Notes under the pieces: generated by a model
The model's database searches: none
Seen by the model: the letters and a program-made list of their open reading frames with translations, nothing else
Told to the model about the DNA's origin: nothing
Source: Amycolatopsis thailandensis
GTDB lineage: Bacteria; Actinomycetota; Actinomycetes; Mycobacteriales; Pseudonocardiaceae
Direction of reading: 5' to 3'
NCBI RefSeq assembly: GCF_002234405.1
Contig: NZ_NMQT01000020.1
Location: 34,852-98,851 of the forward strand
DNA length: 64,000 nucleotides
Position numbers and translations under genes: made by a program
Shown: piece by piece, positions 8,570-17,279 of the stretch
Layout of the letters: every line of letters begins with the position of its first letter
How positions within the stretch are numbered: the stretch's first letter is position 1

Positions 8570-9831
8570 CGCAGGGTCACCTCCGTGCCCCGGTAGAGCG
8601 GACCGACGAGCACGCTGCCCCAGGCGGGCACCTGGCTCGCCGGGACACCGGCCGACGGCGCGACCAGCGTGGAGATCAGTTCCCGTTCCTGCGGCGAGTT
8701 CGCCAGGCCGAGGTCGCCCTGCACGCCCGGGAGCGAGGCGGTCTTCTCGCCGGTCACCGCGATGCCCTGGGTCATCAGCCCGTTCGACGGGTAGCAACGT
8801 GGTTCACCGGTGGCGTTGTAGACCGGGTCGTCCTTGCCGGGGACGTATTTGCCGCGAGGCTGGGTGATGGTGACCTCCGCGTGCAGACCGGGTTCGTCCG
8901 TGCCCGCGCCCAGCGCCTTGTCCATCTGCGGCTTCAGCTCGGCCAGCGCGGTCAGCGTGCAGGCGAAACTCGGCGAGTACTTCGCGCCGATCTCCAGCGG
9001 TGCCCGGCTGTCGGTGGCGAGCGCGATGATGTTGGCGCGGTTGTTGGCGAGGAACGTCGTGACCTGCTGGGAGGACGCCGTCACCTGCTGGTACACCGTC
9101 GCCAGTTCGGCGCGCTTCTCCTTGACCGTGTCGAGCGTGACCGCCGAGGCGCTCAGCGCGTCGAGCAGGTCCGGCGCGATGTCGCCGTACAGCTTCGAAA
9201 CCGTCGCGAGATCGCGGATGTTGTCGTTCAGCTTCGGGAGGTTCGGGTTGAAGTCCTTGAGGTACGCGGCCGCGGTGGCGAGGGTGTCGCCGAGCTGCTC
9301 GCCGCGGCCCTCCAGCGCGGTGGAGACCGTGGTGAGCGTGGTCGCGAGCTTCTGCGGCTGCACCGCCTTGAGCAGCGGCAGCAGGTTGTCGAAGACTCGT
9401 TCCAGCTCGATCGCGTTGGCCGAGCGGTCCTGGGTGATCACGTCGCCCGAGGCCAGCGGCTTCGCGGTCGATCCGTCCGGAATGGACAGTTGCACGTACC
9501 GCTCACCGAACAGGGTCTTCGGCACGAGCAGCGCGGACACGTTCTTCGGCAGCTGGGAGACCTTGCCGGGCTCCATGGCCAGCTCGATCTCCGCGCCCGA
9601 CGGCGTGGCGCGGACGTCGCGGATCTCGCCGACCACCACACCGCGTGCCTTGACCTGCCCGCCCGCGCGCAGCTGGTTGCCGACCCGGTCCGCCTGCAAG
9701 GTCACCGGGACCGACGTGACGAAGTCCTTCTGGTAGATCTTGATCGAGAGCAGCACGAGGGCGGACATCACCACGAGGAACAGCACTCCGGCCGTCCTGA
9801 CCCCGGCTTTGCGCAGCCCGCGCCTGCTCAT
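8566..9831 (-). CDS. mceA: MceA, MlaD-domain subunit of the Mce transporter
   Basis: 421 residues, the longest of the six. The N-terminal basic segment and helix (GVLFLVVMSALVLLSIKIYQ) precede an MlaD domain (residues about 38-115, GNQLRAGGQVKARGVVVGEI). The helical tunnel region is followed by a longer C-terminal domain with cysteines (SFACTLTALAEL, EPRCYPSNG), as in other MceA proteins. It follows yrbEB with an overlapping ATG (9831 against a stop at 9828). First of six Mce subunits, probably the one contacting the permease. Confidence 0.9.
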   Translation of the reverse strand: MSRRGLRKAGVRTAGVLFLVVMSALVLLSIKIYQKDFVTSVPVTLQADRVGNQLRAGGQVKARGVVVGEIRDVRATPSGAEIELAMEPGKVSQLPKNVSALLVPKTLFGERYVQLSIPDGSTAKPLASGDVITQDRSANAIELERVFDNLLPLLKAVQPQKLATTLTTVSTALEGRGEQLGDTLATAAAYLKDFNPNLPKLNDNIRDLATVSKLYGDIAPDLLDALSASAVTLDTVKEKRAELATVYQQVTASSQQVTTFLANNRANIIALATDSRAPLEIGAKYSPSFACTLTALAELKPQMDKALGAGTDEPGLHAEVTITQPRGKYVPGKDDPVYNATGEPRCYPSNGLMTQGIAVTGEKTASLPGVQGDLGLANSPQERELISTLVAPSAGVPASQVPAWGSVLVGPLYRGTEVTLR

Positions 9832-10679
9832 CCGGCCACCTGCACCGTCGTGGTCGCGCCCCAGATCGCGAGACTGAGGAAGAAGTCCAGCACGCTGACC
9901 GCCACGATCGCGGTGCGCACGCCGCGGCCGACGGCCACCCCGACGCCCGCCGGCCCGCCGCTCGCGCGGAACCCGTAGTAACAGTGGGCGAGCACGATCA
10001 CGACGCTGAACACCAGCACCTTGCCGAACGACCAGAGCACGTCGCCGGGCGGCAGGAACAGCAGGAAGTAGTGGTCGTAGGTGCCCGCGGACTGCCCGTA
10101 GAACCAGACGGTGATCTGGCGCGACGCGAGATACGAGGTCAGCAGGCCGATCGCGTACAACGGGATGACCGCGAGGAAACCCGCGATGATCCGGGTGGTC
10201 ACCAGGTACGGGACGCTGGGGATGCCCATCACTTCGAGCGCGTCGATCTCCTCGGAGATCCGCATCGCGCCCAGCTGCGCGGTGAACCCGCAGCCGACGG
10301 TGGCCGACAGGGCCAGCCCGGCGACAAGCGGCGCGATCTCGCGGGTGTTGAAGTACGCGGAGACGAACCCGGCGAACGCGGAAGTGCCGACCTGGTTGAG
10401 CGCCGAATAGCCCTGGAGCCCGACGACCGTGCCGGTGAACACGGTCATCCCGATCATCACGCCGATCGTGCCGCCGATGACCGCGAGCGCGCCGCTGCCG
10501 AAGCTGACTTCGGCCAGCAGGCGGGTGATCTCGCGGAGATAGCGGCGCACCGCGCGCGGCACCCAGGCCAGCGCCTTGAGGAAGAAGAGGATCTGGTCGC
10601 CGAGCGTGTCCAGGAAACCGAACCGGCGGTCCACGGCTTCGCGGACCCGCGTGGCCCGGGTGGGTGTCGTCGTGACCAT
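9828..10679 (-). CDS. yrbEB: YrbEB, MlaE-type ABC permease
   Basis: 283 residues with five or six hydrophobic segments and the MlaE permease signature in the middle (EEIDALEVMGIPSVPYLV), the coupling helix that contacts the ATPase. It pairs with the permease encoded just upstream; the two YrbE proteins form the inner-membrane core of the Mce importer. The ATG overlaps the previous stop by one base. The partner ATPase (MceG/Mkl) is not in the window; in related bacteria it is encoded elsewhere and shared. Confidence 0.93.
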   Translation of the reverse strand: MVTTTPTRATRVREAVDRRFGFLDTLGDQILFFLKALAWVPRAVRRYLREITRLLAEVSFGSGALAVIGGTIGVMIGMTVFTGTVVGLQGYSALNQVGTSAFAGFVSAYFNTREIAPLVAGLALSATVGCGFTAQLGAMRISEEIDALEVMGIPSVPYLVTTRIIAGFLAVIPLYAIGLLTSYLASRQITVWFYGQSAGTYDHYFLLFLPPGDVLWSFGKVLVFSVVIVLAHCYYGFRASGGPAGVGVAVGRGVRTAIVAVSVLDFFLSLAIWGATTTVQVAG

Positions 10680-11473
10680 CAGCTGCCCTTCGCCGGGACG
10701 AGCTGCAGGTAAAGCGTCGTCAGCACGAGGTTCAACAGGAACAGGAGCAGGAACGTGATCACCACGGATTGGTTCACCGCGTCACCGACGCCTTTCGGGC
10801 CGCCTTTCGGATTAAGCCCGCGATAAGAGGCGACGATCGCCGCGACGAAACCGAAGATGACCGCTTTGATCTCGCTGATCCAGAGGTCCGGCAGCTGCGC
10901 GAGAGCGGAGAAACTGGCCAGATACGCACCCGGTGTCCCGTTCTGCATGATGACGTTGAAGAAATAGCCGCCGAGGACGCCGACCACGCTGACCATTCCG
11001 TTCAGGAACGCGGCGACCCCCATCGCGGCCAGCACCCGCGGCACGATCAGGCGCTGGATCGGGGAGACCCCGAGCACCTCCATCGCGTCGATCTCCTCGC
11101 GGATCGTGCGGGACCCGAGGTCCGCGCACATCGCCGATCCGCCGGCGCCCGCGATCAGCAGCGCCGTCACGATCGGGCTCGCCTGCTGGATGATCGCCAG
11201 CACGCTGGCCGCGCCGGTGAAGGATTGCGCGCCGATCTGCGCGGTCAGCGACCCGATGTGCAGCGCGATCACCGCGCCGAACGGGATCGCGACCAGCGCC
11301 GTCGGCAGGATCGACACACTCGCGATGAACCAGAACTGCTGGATCAGCTCGCGGGCCTGGAACGGCCGCCGGAAAGTCAGGCGGACGACGTCGAGGCCGA
11401 GTGAGTAGAGCCTGCCCGTCTCCCGGATCGCACCCGCGCCGGGGAATGAGGGTGCGTTAGTCCGGACGCCCAC
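10679..11473 (-). CDS. yrbEA: YrbEA, MlaE-type ABC permease
   Basis: About 264 residues from a GTG at 11473 with a GGGAGG site 6 bases upstream; an in-frame GTG at 11509 would add 12 residues but has no clear ribosome site. It contains the MlaE signature EEIDAMEVLGVSPIQRLIVP and several transmembrane helices, including FGFVAAIVASYRGLNPKGGP near the end, a typical YrbE motif. It is the first gene of the mce operon: yrbEA-yrbEB-mceA-F-mas-mas, nearly all joined by short overlaps, so one transcript of about 9.2 kb is expected. Confidence 0.9.
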   Translation of the reverse strand: MGVRTNAPSFPGAGAIRETGRLYSLGLDVVRLTFRRPFQARELIQQFWFIASVSILPTALVAIPFGAVIALHIGSLTAQIGAQSFTGAASVLAIIQQASPIVTALLIAGAGGSAMCADLGSRTIREEIDAMEVLGVSPIQRLIVPRVLAAMGVAAFLNGMVSVVGVLGGYFFNVIMQNGTPGAYLASFSALAQLPDLWISEIKAVIFGFVAAIVASYRGLNPKGGPKGVGDAVNQSVVITFLLLFLLNLVLTTLYLQLVPAKGS

Positions 11474-11836
11474 GCCGACCCTCCCGTTTTCCGGGCACGG
11501 CGAATACACCCCAGGTTGCGCAATTCCTTTGCTCCGAATGGCGGAGCGGAATCGTTGAATAGGATCAACGGGGTGTTACCGTGCTGTTTGCTACTGGTCG
11601 GTACGCTAATGACGAGCCTGCTTGGTGACAAGAACTTCGGTCCGATCAAGACGTCACGTCCTGGTAACCGGTGAATTCTTGTCCCTTTATGACAAAGGCG
11701 GACGTGGATCTTGTCCGTTCTTTCGCGATCTCCGGCGCGGTGGGCCGTTCGGTGCTTCGGGGTGGGTGAGAGGCGGGACGGTCACCCACTTGGAGTCTCG
11801 ATCGACCCTCGAGTCTCGGTTTTGTTGTCCCGAAAG
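11474..11836. promoter_or_regulatory. Upstream region of the mce operon
   Basis: About 360 bases without a supported gene and lower in GC than the flanks, especially 11510-11700. The mce promoter must lie here. I see no clear operator palindrome. Small reading frames crossing it have no ribosome sites or recognisable content. Confidence 0.35.
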
Positions 11837-11889
11837 TCCGTGAAGGCCTCCTTCCCTACCCTCAAGGTAGGCAAGGAGGCCTTCACGGA
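11837..11889. repeat. AAGGCC-family hairpin
   Basis: Arms of 24 bases (TCCGTGAAGGCCTCCTT core) with one mismatch and a short loop. The same core recurs at 51541, 51731 and 63973. It lies in the gap between the divergent mce operon and the downstream end of the flavin oxidoreductase gene. Confidence 0.7.
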
Positions 11890-11935
11890 ACGGGGGTGGC
11901 GAGGTCGCTGGTGGACCCTTTCACGCTTCATCGGT

Positions 11936-11990
11936 TGCCCCCGATGTGGCATTGGGGACACTCAGCGTCCCCAATGCCACATCGGGGGCA
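11936..11990. terminator. 24-bp perfect hairpin downstream of the LLM oxidoreductase gene
   Basis: Left arm 11936-11959, loop ACTCAGC, right arm 11967-11990; the arms are exactly complementary (core CGATGTGGCATTGGGGAC). It lies 25 bases past the stop codon of the reverse-strand gene ending at 12015 and so probably terminates it. There is no T-tract. A piece of the same core (CCGATGTGGCCTGGGG) appears at 51601. Confidence 0.65.
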
Positions 11991-12014
11991 TGGTCGAGGC
12001 CGCCCGGCGGCCGG

Positions 12015-13010
12015 TCAGCGCGCCAGTTCGGACACCAGTTCATAGGAGCGGACCCGGTCCGCCTGGTCGTGCACCATGGTCGTGATCATCAGCTCGTTCG
12101 CGTCCGTGTCGGCCAGCAGGGTTTCGAGTCCCTTGTGGACTGTCTCGGGCGAACCGATGACGCTGCTCGAAGCCCGGTCCTCGATGAACACACGCTCGAT
12201 GTCGGTGTACGGGTACGCCGCGGCCTCTTCCGGAGTCGGCAGCGGGATCGGGCGGCCCTTGCGCAGGCTGAGGAACGTCAGGCCGCTGGGCGCGGCAAGG
12301 TACTGGGCGCGCTCGTCGGTCTCGGCGGCCACCACGGAGACGCCGAGCATCACGTACGGCTCGTCGAGGACGTCCGACGGCTTGAACGAGTCGCGGTAGA
12401 GCGCCACGGCGGGAAGCGTGTTCTCGGCGCTGAAGTGGTGTGCGAAGGAGAACGGCAGGCCCAGTTCGCCCGCCATCCGGGCGCTGAAGCCGCTCGAACC
12501 GAGCAGCCACACCGGCGGCTTGTTGCCCTCGGCGGTCACGGCGTTGACCGCGCGCTGGTCGGAGTGCTCGAAGTAGGCCAGCAGCTCCGCGAACTGCTGC
12601 GGGAAGTTCTCCGCGGTGAGCCCGCCGGGGCCGCGCAGCGCGAGCGCGGTCCGCTGGTCGGTCCCCGGGGCGCGCCCGATGCCGAGGTCGATCCGGCCGG
12701 GGTGGAACGCCTCCAGGGTGCCGAACTGTTCGGCGACCACCAGTGGCGCGTGGTTCGGCAGCATGACCCCGCCGGAGCCGACCCGGATGCGTTCGGTGGC
12801 GGCGGCGACCTGGCCGATCATCACGGCGGTCGCGGAGCTCGCGATGCCGGGCATGTTGTGGTGCTCGGCGAGCCAGTACCGGTGATAGCCGAGCGCTTCG
12901 GTCCGGCGGGCGAGGTCGAGGGTGTTGCGCAGCGAGTCGCCCACGCCGCCCCCGGCCACGACGGGCGAGAGGTCGAGCACGGACAGCGGGATGTCAGGCA
13001 AGGAGGTCAC
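12015..13010 (-). CDS. LLM-class (luciferase-like) flavin-dependent oxidoreductase
   Basis: About 331 residues from the GTG at 13010 ([17 protein letters not shown]). The family usually begins with [10 protein letters not shown] close to residue 1, which favours this start over a frame extending to 13061, although no strong ribosome site is present. Family motifs include [20 protein letters not shown], the [13 protein letters not shown] strand and [17 protein letters not shown]. These are TIM-barrel FMN or F420 enzymes of the YhbW/MsnO8 branch; the substrate is unknown. It is transcribed alone and diverges from the STAND-WD40 gene, sharing a 174-base upstream gap. Confidence 0.88.
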   Translation of the reverse strand: MTSLPDIPLSVLDLSPVVAGGGVGDSLRNTLDLARRTEALGYHRYWLAEHHNMPGIASSATAVMIGQVAAATERIRVGSGGVMLPNHAPLVVAEQFGTLEAFHPGRIDLGIGRAPGTDQRTALALRGPGGLTAENFPQQFAELLAYFEHSDQRAVNAVTAEGNKPPVWLLGSSGFSARMAGELGLPFSFAHHFSAENTLPAVALYRDSFKPSDVLDEPYVMLGVSVVAAETDERAQYLAAPSGLTFLSLRKGRPIPLPTPEEAAAYPYTDIERVFIEDRASSSVIGSPETVHKGLETLLADTDANELMITTMVHDQADRVRSYELVSELAR

Positions 13011-13184
13011 GCTCCGGTACAACGCGTCCGGCCCCCGATCCCTTCCCGTGACATCGAGCACCTGTCAACCGATCGAAATTAACCGACCCGATATGTCCGG
13101 TGCCCGGCGGACTCCCGTCGTTTTCACGGTACGGTTGCCCCCTAATGCGACCGTGGGAAAACCACTGAAAAGAAAGGATTGAGG

Positions 13185-16100
13185 GTGCCGCGTCCGGAGC
13201 GACCTTTGGATCCCGGGGACGATCCGTTGCTCGAGTTCGCCGCCGATCTCCGGAGATTGAGGGAGAAAGCCGGAAACCCGACGTACCGCGAGCTGGGCAG
13301 GCGCGCCCATTACTCGGCAGGCACCCTCTCCGAAGCCGCGGGCGGGAAGAAGATGCCCAGCTTGGCGGTCACGTTGGCCTACGTCCGGGCATGTGAAGGG
13401 CCAGAGGCGGAGTGGGAGGCCCGATGGCACGACGTGACCGAGCGGACGCGCACCGGAGTCAGCGATTCACGGGTTGCCCCACTGAATGGGGAATCGGCCC
13501 CTTATATCGGCCTGACCGCATTCGGACCGGGTGACGCGGGCCGATTCTTCGGACGCGAACGACTTGTCGGGAAACTGGTTACCCGGCTTTCGGGGCAAAG
13601 ATTTCTGGCGGTTCTGGGAGCGTCCGGTTCGGGTAAGTCGTCGTTGCTCCGGGCGGGCCTCCTGCCCGTCGTCGGCGAGCACTCCGTCACGGTGCTGATG
13701 ACGCCCGGTTCGCGGCCGCTGCAGGAGTGCGCCGTCCAGTTCGGCGCCGCGCTCGGGCTCGCGCCCGGCGGGCTGCTGACCGAGTTCACCGGGCATCCGC
13801 GCAATCTCGGTCTCGCCGCCCGGCAGCTGGTCGCGGACCGCGAGGGCGACGTCGTGCTGGTCGTCGACCAGTTCGAAGAGGTCTTCACGCTCTGCCAGGA
13901 CGCCGACGAGCGCGCCGCCTTCCTGGCCGCGCTGGTCACCGCGACGACCGAGCCGGACAGCCGGACCAGGGTCGTCCTCGGCATCCGCACCGACTTCTAC
14001 ACGCACTGCGCGCGGCATCCCGAGCTGGTCGAGGCGATGCAGGACGCGCAGATCCTCGTCGGCCCGATGAGCACCGAGGAGCTGCGGCAGGCCATCTCGC
14101 GACCGGCGATCGACGCCGGGTACCGCGTCGAAAACGCGCTGGTCTCGCGGCTGGTCGCCGACGCGACCGGGCAGCCCGGCGTGCTGCCGCTGCTCTCGCA
14201 CGCGCTGCTGGAGACCTGGCGCCGCCGCCACGGCAACACCCTCACCCTCACCGGCTACGAGTCCACCGGCGGGATCGAGCGGTCGGTCGCGCAGACCTCC
14301 GAGCACACCTTCACCGCGCTGAGCGAACACCAACAGCAACTGGCGAACCAGATCTTCCTGCGGATGACCGCGCTCGGCGAAGGCACCGAGGACACCAAAC
14401 GCCGCATCACCCGCGACGAAGTGGACGCCGACGATCCGGACGTCGCCGTCGTGCTGGACAGGCTGGCCTCCTCGCGGCTGGTCACCCTCGACGACAACGG
14501 CATCGAGATCGCGCACGAGGCGCTGATCCGCGGCTGGCCTCGCCTGCGCGAATGGCTCGCCGAGGACCGTGAGGGCCTGCGCGTGCACCGGCAGCTCACC
14601 GAGGCGACCGACGCGTGGGAGTCGGTCGGCCGCGACGACGGCTGGCTCTACCGCGGCGCGCGGCTGTCCATCGCCATGGAGTGGGCGGGCGAGCACGACA
14701 GCGCGCTTTCCCAGCGTGAACGCGGCTTCCTCGAAGCGAGCGTCGCCATCGAGAACCGGGAGCAGGCCATCGCGCGCCGTCGCACCCGGCGGCTGCGTCA
14801 GCTGGTCGCGCTCCTGGCCGTGCTGCTGGTCCTGGCCACGGCCGCGATGGTGTACGCCGTCCGTGCCGAGCAGACCGCGACCAGCCAGCGCAACAACGCG
14901 CTCGCGCAGAAGGTCGCCGGGCAGGCCCTCGAAATGCGAGGGACGAACCCGGCGCTGGCCGCGCAGCTCGCGCTGGCGGCGTATCGCGTCGACCCGGGGG
15001 TGGAAACCCGCGGCAGCGTGCTCGGGATGGTCGCCTCGCCCTACTCGACCCGTGCCGCCGGGCACGCCAACCGGGTCAATTCGGCCGCCCTGCGCGGCGA
15101 CGGCCAGGTCATGGTGACCGGGAGCTGGGACCACACGGCGAAGCTGTGGGACGTCAAGGATCCCTATCGTCCGAGCGAGCTGGCCACGCTGTCCGGGCAC
15201 ACCGAAAACGTCAACTCGGTGGCGTTCAGCGCCGACGGCGGGACGGTCGCGACGGCGGGCTGGGACAAGACCGCGCGGCTGTGGAACGTCGCCGATCCGG
15301 CCAACCCCGGGCCGGGGGTGCCGGTCGGGGAACATCCGAGCCGGGTCAACGCGGTCGCGTTCAGCCCGAAGGCGCCGGTGCTCGCCACCGCGGACGGCGA
15401 CGGCACGATCCGCCTGTTCGACGTCCGCGATCTCGCGAAACCGGTGCTCGTGGCCACGCTGGCCGGGCACACCGGCAACGTCAACGGTCTCGCCTACGCC
15501 CCCGACGGCCGGACGCTGGCCTCGGCGGGCGCGGACAAGACCGCGCGACTGTGGGACGTCGCCGAACCGCTGAAGGCCAGGCCGCTCGGGGTGGCGGCCG
15601 GGCACACCGCCGGGGTCCACTCCGCGGCGTTCAGCCCGGACGGCCGGACGCTCGCCACCGCGAGCATCGACCAGAGCGCGCGGCTGTGGGACCTGGCCGA
15701 CCCGATGGCGCCCGCGCCGCTGGGGACGATGACGGCGCACAGGACCATCGTGCGGTCGGTGGCGTTCAGTCCCGACGGGACGACGCTCGCGACGACCGGT
15801 TTCGACCGCAACGCGCGGCTGTGGGACGTCACCGACCCGAAGAAGCCGCGTGAGAAAGCGCTGCTGACCGGGCACACCGCGGCGGTGGTCTGGGCGGTGT
15901 TCTCCCGCGACGGCCGCACGCTCGTGACCGCGAGCGACGATCAGACGGTGCGGCTGTGGGAGCTGCCGGGGCCCGCGATCACCGGCCCCACGAGGTCGGC
16001 CTGCCGGGCGGTGTTCAGCGCCGACGGGAAGCTGATGGCCACCGGGAGCCAGGACGGCGTGGTGCGCCTGAACGACGTCGCCGATCCGCGGAACCCGCGC

Positions 16101-17000
16101 GAGCTGGGCAGGATCACGGGCTTCGGCAACGGCGTCTGCGGTCTCGCGTTCAGCCCGGACGGCCGGACGCTCGCGGCCGGCGCCTGGGACCACACGATGC
16201 GGCTGATCGACGTCGGCGATCCGCGCGCGCCGGTCGACGTCGGTGTCTTCAGCAGGCCTCCGGAGGAGATCGACGCGGTCGCGTTCAGCCCGGACGGCCG
16301 GACCCTGGCGACCGCGGGCGCCGGGCACACGGTGAAGCTCTGGGACGTGGCGGACACGCGGAGACCCGTCGAACTCGCGACCCTGACCGGGCACGAGGAC
16401 GACGTCCATTCGATCGCGTTCGGCCCGGACGGGCGCACTCTGCTGACCGGGGGCTGGGACCACACGGCGCGGCTTTGGGACGTCTCCATGGTGAAGGCGC
16501 CGAAGCAGCTTTCGGTGCTGAAGGGACACACCGACACCGTGTTCTCCGTCGCGTTCAGCCCGGACGGCAGACTCGCCGCCACCGGCGGCGCCGATCGCAC
16601 CGCGCGGCTGTGGGACGTGTCGGATCCGGCGGCCCCGCGGCAGACCGCGTCGGTCCCCGGGCACACCGACATCGTCATCTCGGTGGCGTTCAGCGGCGAC
16701 GGGAAGACCTTCGCGACCGGCAGCTACGACCGGACCGTGCGACTATGGGACGTCTCCGATCCCGGAGCGGTCCGTGAATCGGCGACGCTGGCCGAGGATG
16801 TCGACAGGGTCAACGCGGTGGCGTTCGCCCCCGACGGGCACACGCTCGCGGCTTCGGTGGCGGACGGCAGCGTGCGGTTGTGGGAGACGAACGCGGAACG
16901 CGCCGCCGAACGCGTCTGCGCGACCGTGTACCCGCGGATCACGGCGGCGGAGTGGGAGCAACGCCTCCCGGGGCTCGATTACCGGCCTCCGTGCCCGTGA
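13185..17000 (+). CDS. HTH - STAND NTPase (nSTAND1) - transmembrane - WD40 protein
   Basis: About 1271 residues. Order of parts: an Xre-like helix-turn-helix (about residues 15-75; TYRELGRRAHYSAGTLSEAA); a STAND NTPase beginning PYIGLTAFGPGDAGRFFGRE, with Walker A GASGSGKSS near 145 and Walker B VVLVVDQFEEVF near 225; a hydrophobic helix LVALLAVLLVLATAAMVYAV near 536-560; then 14 WD40 repeats from about 625 to the end, ending in (K/R)LWDV-DP. Fourteen repeats would form two seven-bladed propellers. The GTG at 13185 has AAAGGA 6 bases upstream; a TTG at 13179 is the alternative. STAND proteins are signal-dependent oligomerising switches. The effector and signal are unknown; the TM helix puts the propellers and the NTPase on opposite sides of the membrane or both near it. 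Confidence 0.88.
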   Translation: MPRPERPLDPGDDPLLEFAADLRRLREKAGNPTYRELGRRAHYSAGTLSEAAGGKKMPSLAVTLAYVRACEGPEAEWEARWHDVTERTRTGVSDSRVAPLNGESAPYIGLTAFGPGDAGRFFGRERLVGKLVTRLSGQRFLAVLGASGSGKSSLLRAGLLPVVGEHSVTVLMTPGSRPLQECAVQFGAALGLAPGGLLTEFTGHPRNLGLAARQLVADREGDVVLVVDQFEEVFTLCQDADERAAFLAALVTATTEPDSRTRVVLGIRTDFYTHCARHPELVEAMQDAQILVGPMSTEELRQAISRPAIDAGYRVENALVSRLVADATGQPGVLPLLSHALLETWRRRHGNTLTLTGYESTGGIERSVAQTSEHTFTALSEHQQQLANQIFLRMTALGEGTEDTKRRITRDEVDADDPDVAVVLDRLASSRLVTLDDNGIEIAHEALIRGWPRLREWLAEDREGLRVHRQLTEATDAWESVGRDDGWLYRGARLSIAMEWAGEHDSALSQRERGFLEASVAIENREQAIARRRTRRLRQLVALLAVLLVLATAAMVYAVRAEQTATSQRNNALAQKVAGQALEMRGTNPALAAQLALAAYRVDPGVETRGSVLGMVASPYSTRAAGHANRVNSAALRGDGQVMVTGSWDHTAKLWDVKDPYRPSELATLSGHTENVNSVAFSADGGTVATAGWDKTARLWNVADPANPGPGVPVGEHPSRVNAVAFSPKAPVLATADGDGTIRLFDVRDLAKPVLVATLAGHTGNVNGLAYAPDGRTLASAGADKTARLWDVAEPLKARPLGVAAGHTAGVHSAAFSPDGRTLATASIDQSARLWDLADPMAPAPLGTMTAHRTIVRSVAFSPDGTTLATTGFDRNARLWDVTDPKKPREKALLTGHTAAVVWAVFSRDGRTLVTASDDQTVRLWELPGPAITGPTRSACRAVFSADGKLMATGSQDGVVRLNDVADPRNPRELGRITGFGNGVCGLAFSPDGRTLAAGAWDHTMRLIDVGDPRAPVDVGVFSRPPEEIDAVAFSPDGRTLATAGAGHTVKLWDVADTRRPVELATLTGHEDDVHSIAFGPDGRTLLTGGWDHTARLWDVSMVKAPKQLSVLKGHTDTVFSVAFSPDGRLAATGGADRTARLWDVSDPAAPRQTASVPGHTDIVISVAFSGDGKTFATGSYDRTVRLWDVSDPGAVRESATLAEDVDRVNAVAFAPDGHTLAASVADGSVRLWETNAERAAERVCATVYPRITAAEWEQRLPGLDYRPPCP

Positions 17001-17124
17001 CCACCGCCGATTCGTTGTTCGGCGTTGTTGTTCGGTGAAAGCGCTGTGACACCGAACAACGAATAGGCGCTAGAAATACCCCTGGACGTGCGATGCGTCC
17101 CCACATCGTTCACTCACCGGGGGT

Positions 17125-17180
17125 CTGAAGGGCTCCTTCAGGACATTCACCAGTGCCCTGAAGGAGCCCTTCAGCTTTTT
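17125..17180 (+). terminator. Rho-independent terminator after the STAND-WD40 gene
   Basis: Arms CTGAAGGGCTCCTTCAGG and the complementary CCTGAAGGAGCCCTTCAG, followed directly by CTTTTT. This is one of the few hairpins here with a real T-run, so it should terminate forward transcription about 125 bases past the stop codon. Confidence 0.8.
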
Positions 17181-17190
17181 CGCGCCCACC

Positions 17191-17268
17191 CCTAGAACGC
17201 AATTCGTCCTCTGGATGCGGTACTTGCACGCGCAACTACCGCATCCAGAGGACGAAATGCGTTCTAGG
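17191..17268. repeat. TCCTCTGGATGCGG-family hairpin
   Basis: Arms of about 33 bases with essentially one mismatch (core CGTCCTCTGGATGCGGTA) around a GCACGCGC-type loop. The same core recurs at 60919 and 61719. It lies between the convergent ends of the STAND-WD40 and helD genes. Confidence 0.75.
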
Positions 17269-17279
17269 TCGGGCGGGGG

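Noticed and set aside
13467..16664. 1065-residue reverse open frame opposite the WD40 gene
   Set aside because: Its repeats only mirror the WD40 repeats of the forward strand; composition is non-biological.
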